From: Dactylellina haptotyla | Taxonomy: Eukaryota > Ascomycota > Orbiliomycetes > Orbiliales > Orbiliaceae | Length of the DNA stretch: 64,000 bases | Assembly (NCBI GenBank): GCA_031310005.1 | Contig: CM062380.1 | Span: 248,001 to 312,000, forward strand | Direction: 5' to 3' | In this document: in pieces, positions 63,282 through 64,000 of the stretch | How the letters are laid out: each line of letters opens with the position of its first letter | How positions within the stretch are numbered: position 1 is the stretch's first letter | Made by a program: the position numbers and the translations under genes | The notes under the pieces: generated by a model | Database searches by the model: none | What the model saw: the letters and a program-made list of their open reading frames with translations, nothing else | Told to the model about the DNA's origin: nothing

Positions 63282-64000
63282 TTAGTTGATGAAGATGCTT
63301 CTGACGAAGGCTTCCCTCTTGGGGATGACAACGGTCAAGAGACCGTTTTCGAGGCTGGCGCGAACGTTGTCTTGATCAATCAATCCTTCGAACTTGAATT
63401 TCCTCTCAAAGACACCGACTGGACGTTCGGCGATCCAGTACTTCGCAGTCTTCTTTGACTTAGTAGTGGTAGGCTGAGCGGGCTTCTCGGCAGCTTCTGT
63501 CATTTCAACGTCGGCATCTTTAGCTGGTGCCTTGCCCTTGTCAGCCTTGGTTGGGCCGTCGACAACTTCAAAGGAGGCGTTAGAAGCTGTCTCGGACTCG
63601 TCGACATCATCTTCAACGGTAGCGGCCTTGCCCTTTGATTTATGGCTTGAAACGGAGGCGGCATCGTCGTAGACTACGGTCTCGCCTTCTGTGGTGGTAA
63701 CGGAAGCCTTCTCTTGGGCGGCAGCGGCAGCCTGAAGGGCTTCCTCAGTCAACTCGTCGCCTTCGTTCTTGCTGAAAACTCGCTTTACGCGGCTGATCTC
63801 TCCCTTGACAACAATGGTTTGGGCATCGTCAAAGTCAACAGAAATGGTGGATTTGTTCGAGACACCTGGGAGCTCTGCCTCGAGAATGTAGGAGTCTTCA
63901 GTCTCGGAGACGTCAAATCTGGGGGTGATAAAGCGCTTAACTACGCGATTGTGTCGAGGAGCGCAGGAACGGGTTTGGCATTGTGCTGGAGTGCAAGCAG
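63282..64000 (-). CDS. Small heat-shock protein, Hsp20/Hsp30 family (5' end cut by the window edge)
   Basis: A minus-strand frame is open from the window edge to the stop at 63282, covering at least 239 residues. The alpha-crystallin domain begins at FITPRFDVSETEDSYILEAELPGV and continues through STISVDFDDAQTIVVKGEISR. An insert of about 105 residues follows, rich in Ala, Glu, Lys, Ser and Thr. The domain then resumes with YWIAERPVGVFERKFKF, DNVRASLENGLLTVVIPKRE, and ends in SIFIN. The split domain with a low-complexity insert is a known form of filamentous-fungal Hsp30. The protein is an ATP-independent holdase that keeps unfolded proteins soluble, usually induced by heat. The A-x-x-x-n-G-L signature (ASLENGLL) is intact. 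The N-terminus is outside the window, and an intron near the edge cannot be excluded. Confidence 0.9.
   Translation of the reverse strand, partial: ACTPAQCQTRSCAPRHNRVVKRFITPRFDVSETEDSYILEAELPGVSNKSTISVDFDDAQTIVVKGEISRVKRVFSKNEGDELTEEALQAAAAAQEKASVTTTEGETVVYDDAASVSSHKSKGKAATVEDDVDESETASNASFEVVDGPTKADKGKAPAKDADVEMTEAAEKPAQPTTTKSKKTAKYWIAERPVGVFERKFKFEGLIDQDNVRASLENGLLTVVIPKREAFVRSIFIN

Overview
This window looks like nuclear DNA of a filamentous ascomycete (Pezizomycotina). Genes carry short introns of about 45 to 230 bp with GT..AG ends and CTRAY-like branch points. The gene set is fungal: a Zn2Cys6 regulator, a DUF4246 protein, a hybrid histidine kinase, a DUF7029/DUF7223 secreted protein, an Hsp30-type small heat-shock protein, and F-box and BTB families. 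The species cannot be named from sequence alone. About 18 protein genes are supported, most rebuilt from several exons whose phases agree. I found no tRNA, rRNA, CRISPR array, intact transposon or viral fossil.

Layout. 1.6-3.7 kb: Zn2Cys6 transcription factor behind a long pyrimidine-rich leader. 3.7-10.1 kb: no convincing gene. 10.1-11.05 kb: acidic orphan. 13.95-16.04 kb: secreted DUF7029/DUF7223 protein whose propeptide carries two copies of a short motif beside Kex2-type sites. 16.7-28.1 kb is the dense housekeeping part: a GNAT acetyltransferase, the LSM6 snRNP protein, a DUF4246 protein, a tRNA m3C methyltransferase (Trm140/METTL2 type), an acidic conserved-looking protein, a WD40 protein of the CSA/ERCC8/Rad28 type, and a small cysteine-rich secreted protein. 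28.1-38.4 kb is a gene desert with weak traces of decayed coding sequence. 38.4-41.3 kb: hybrid histidine kinase with an SV40-like nuclear signal. 41.3-51.2 kb: a second desert, rich in homopurine/homopyrimidine tracts.

51.2-62.7 kb is an accessory block: an orphan, an F-box protein, a BTB protein, a second F-box protein, a Gly-rich/RS-tailed orphan and an APH-fold kinase-like protein that has lost both catalytic acidic motifs. The window ends in the 3' part of an Hsp20-family chaperone gene.

The housekeeping genes share no single pathway; they cover transcription, mRNA decay or splicing, tRNA modification and transcription-coupled repair. The accessory block is the most suggestive grouping, since three neighbours are potential cullin-ligase adaptors and a pseudokinase-like protein lies beside them. 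The secreted protein with repeated, Kex2-flanked peptides is the best candidate for something undescribed.
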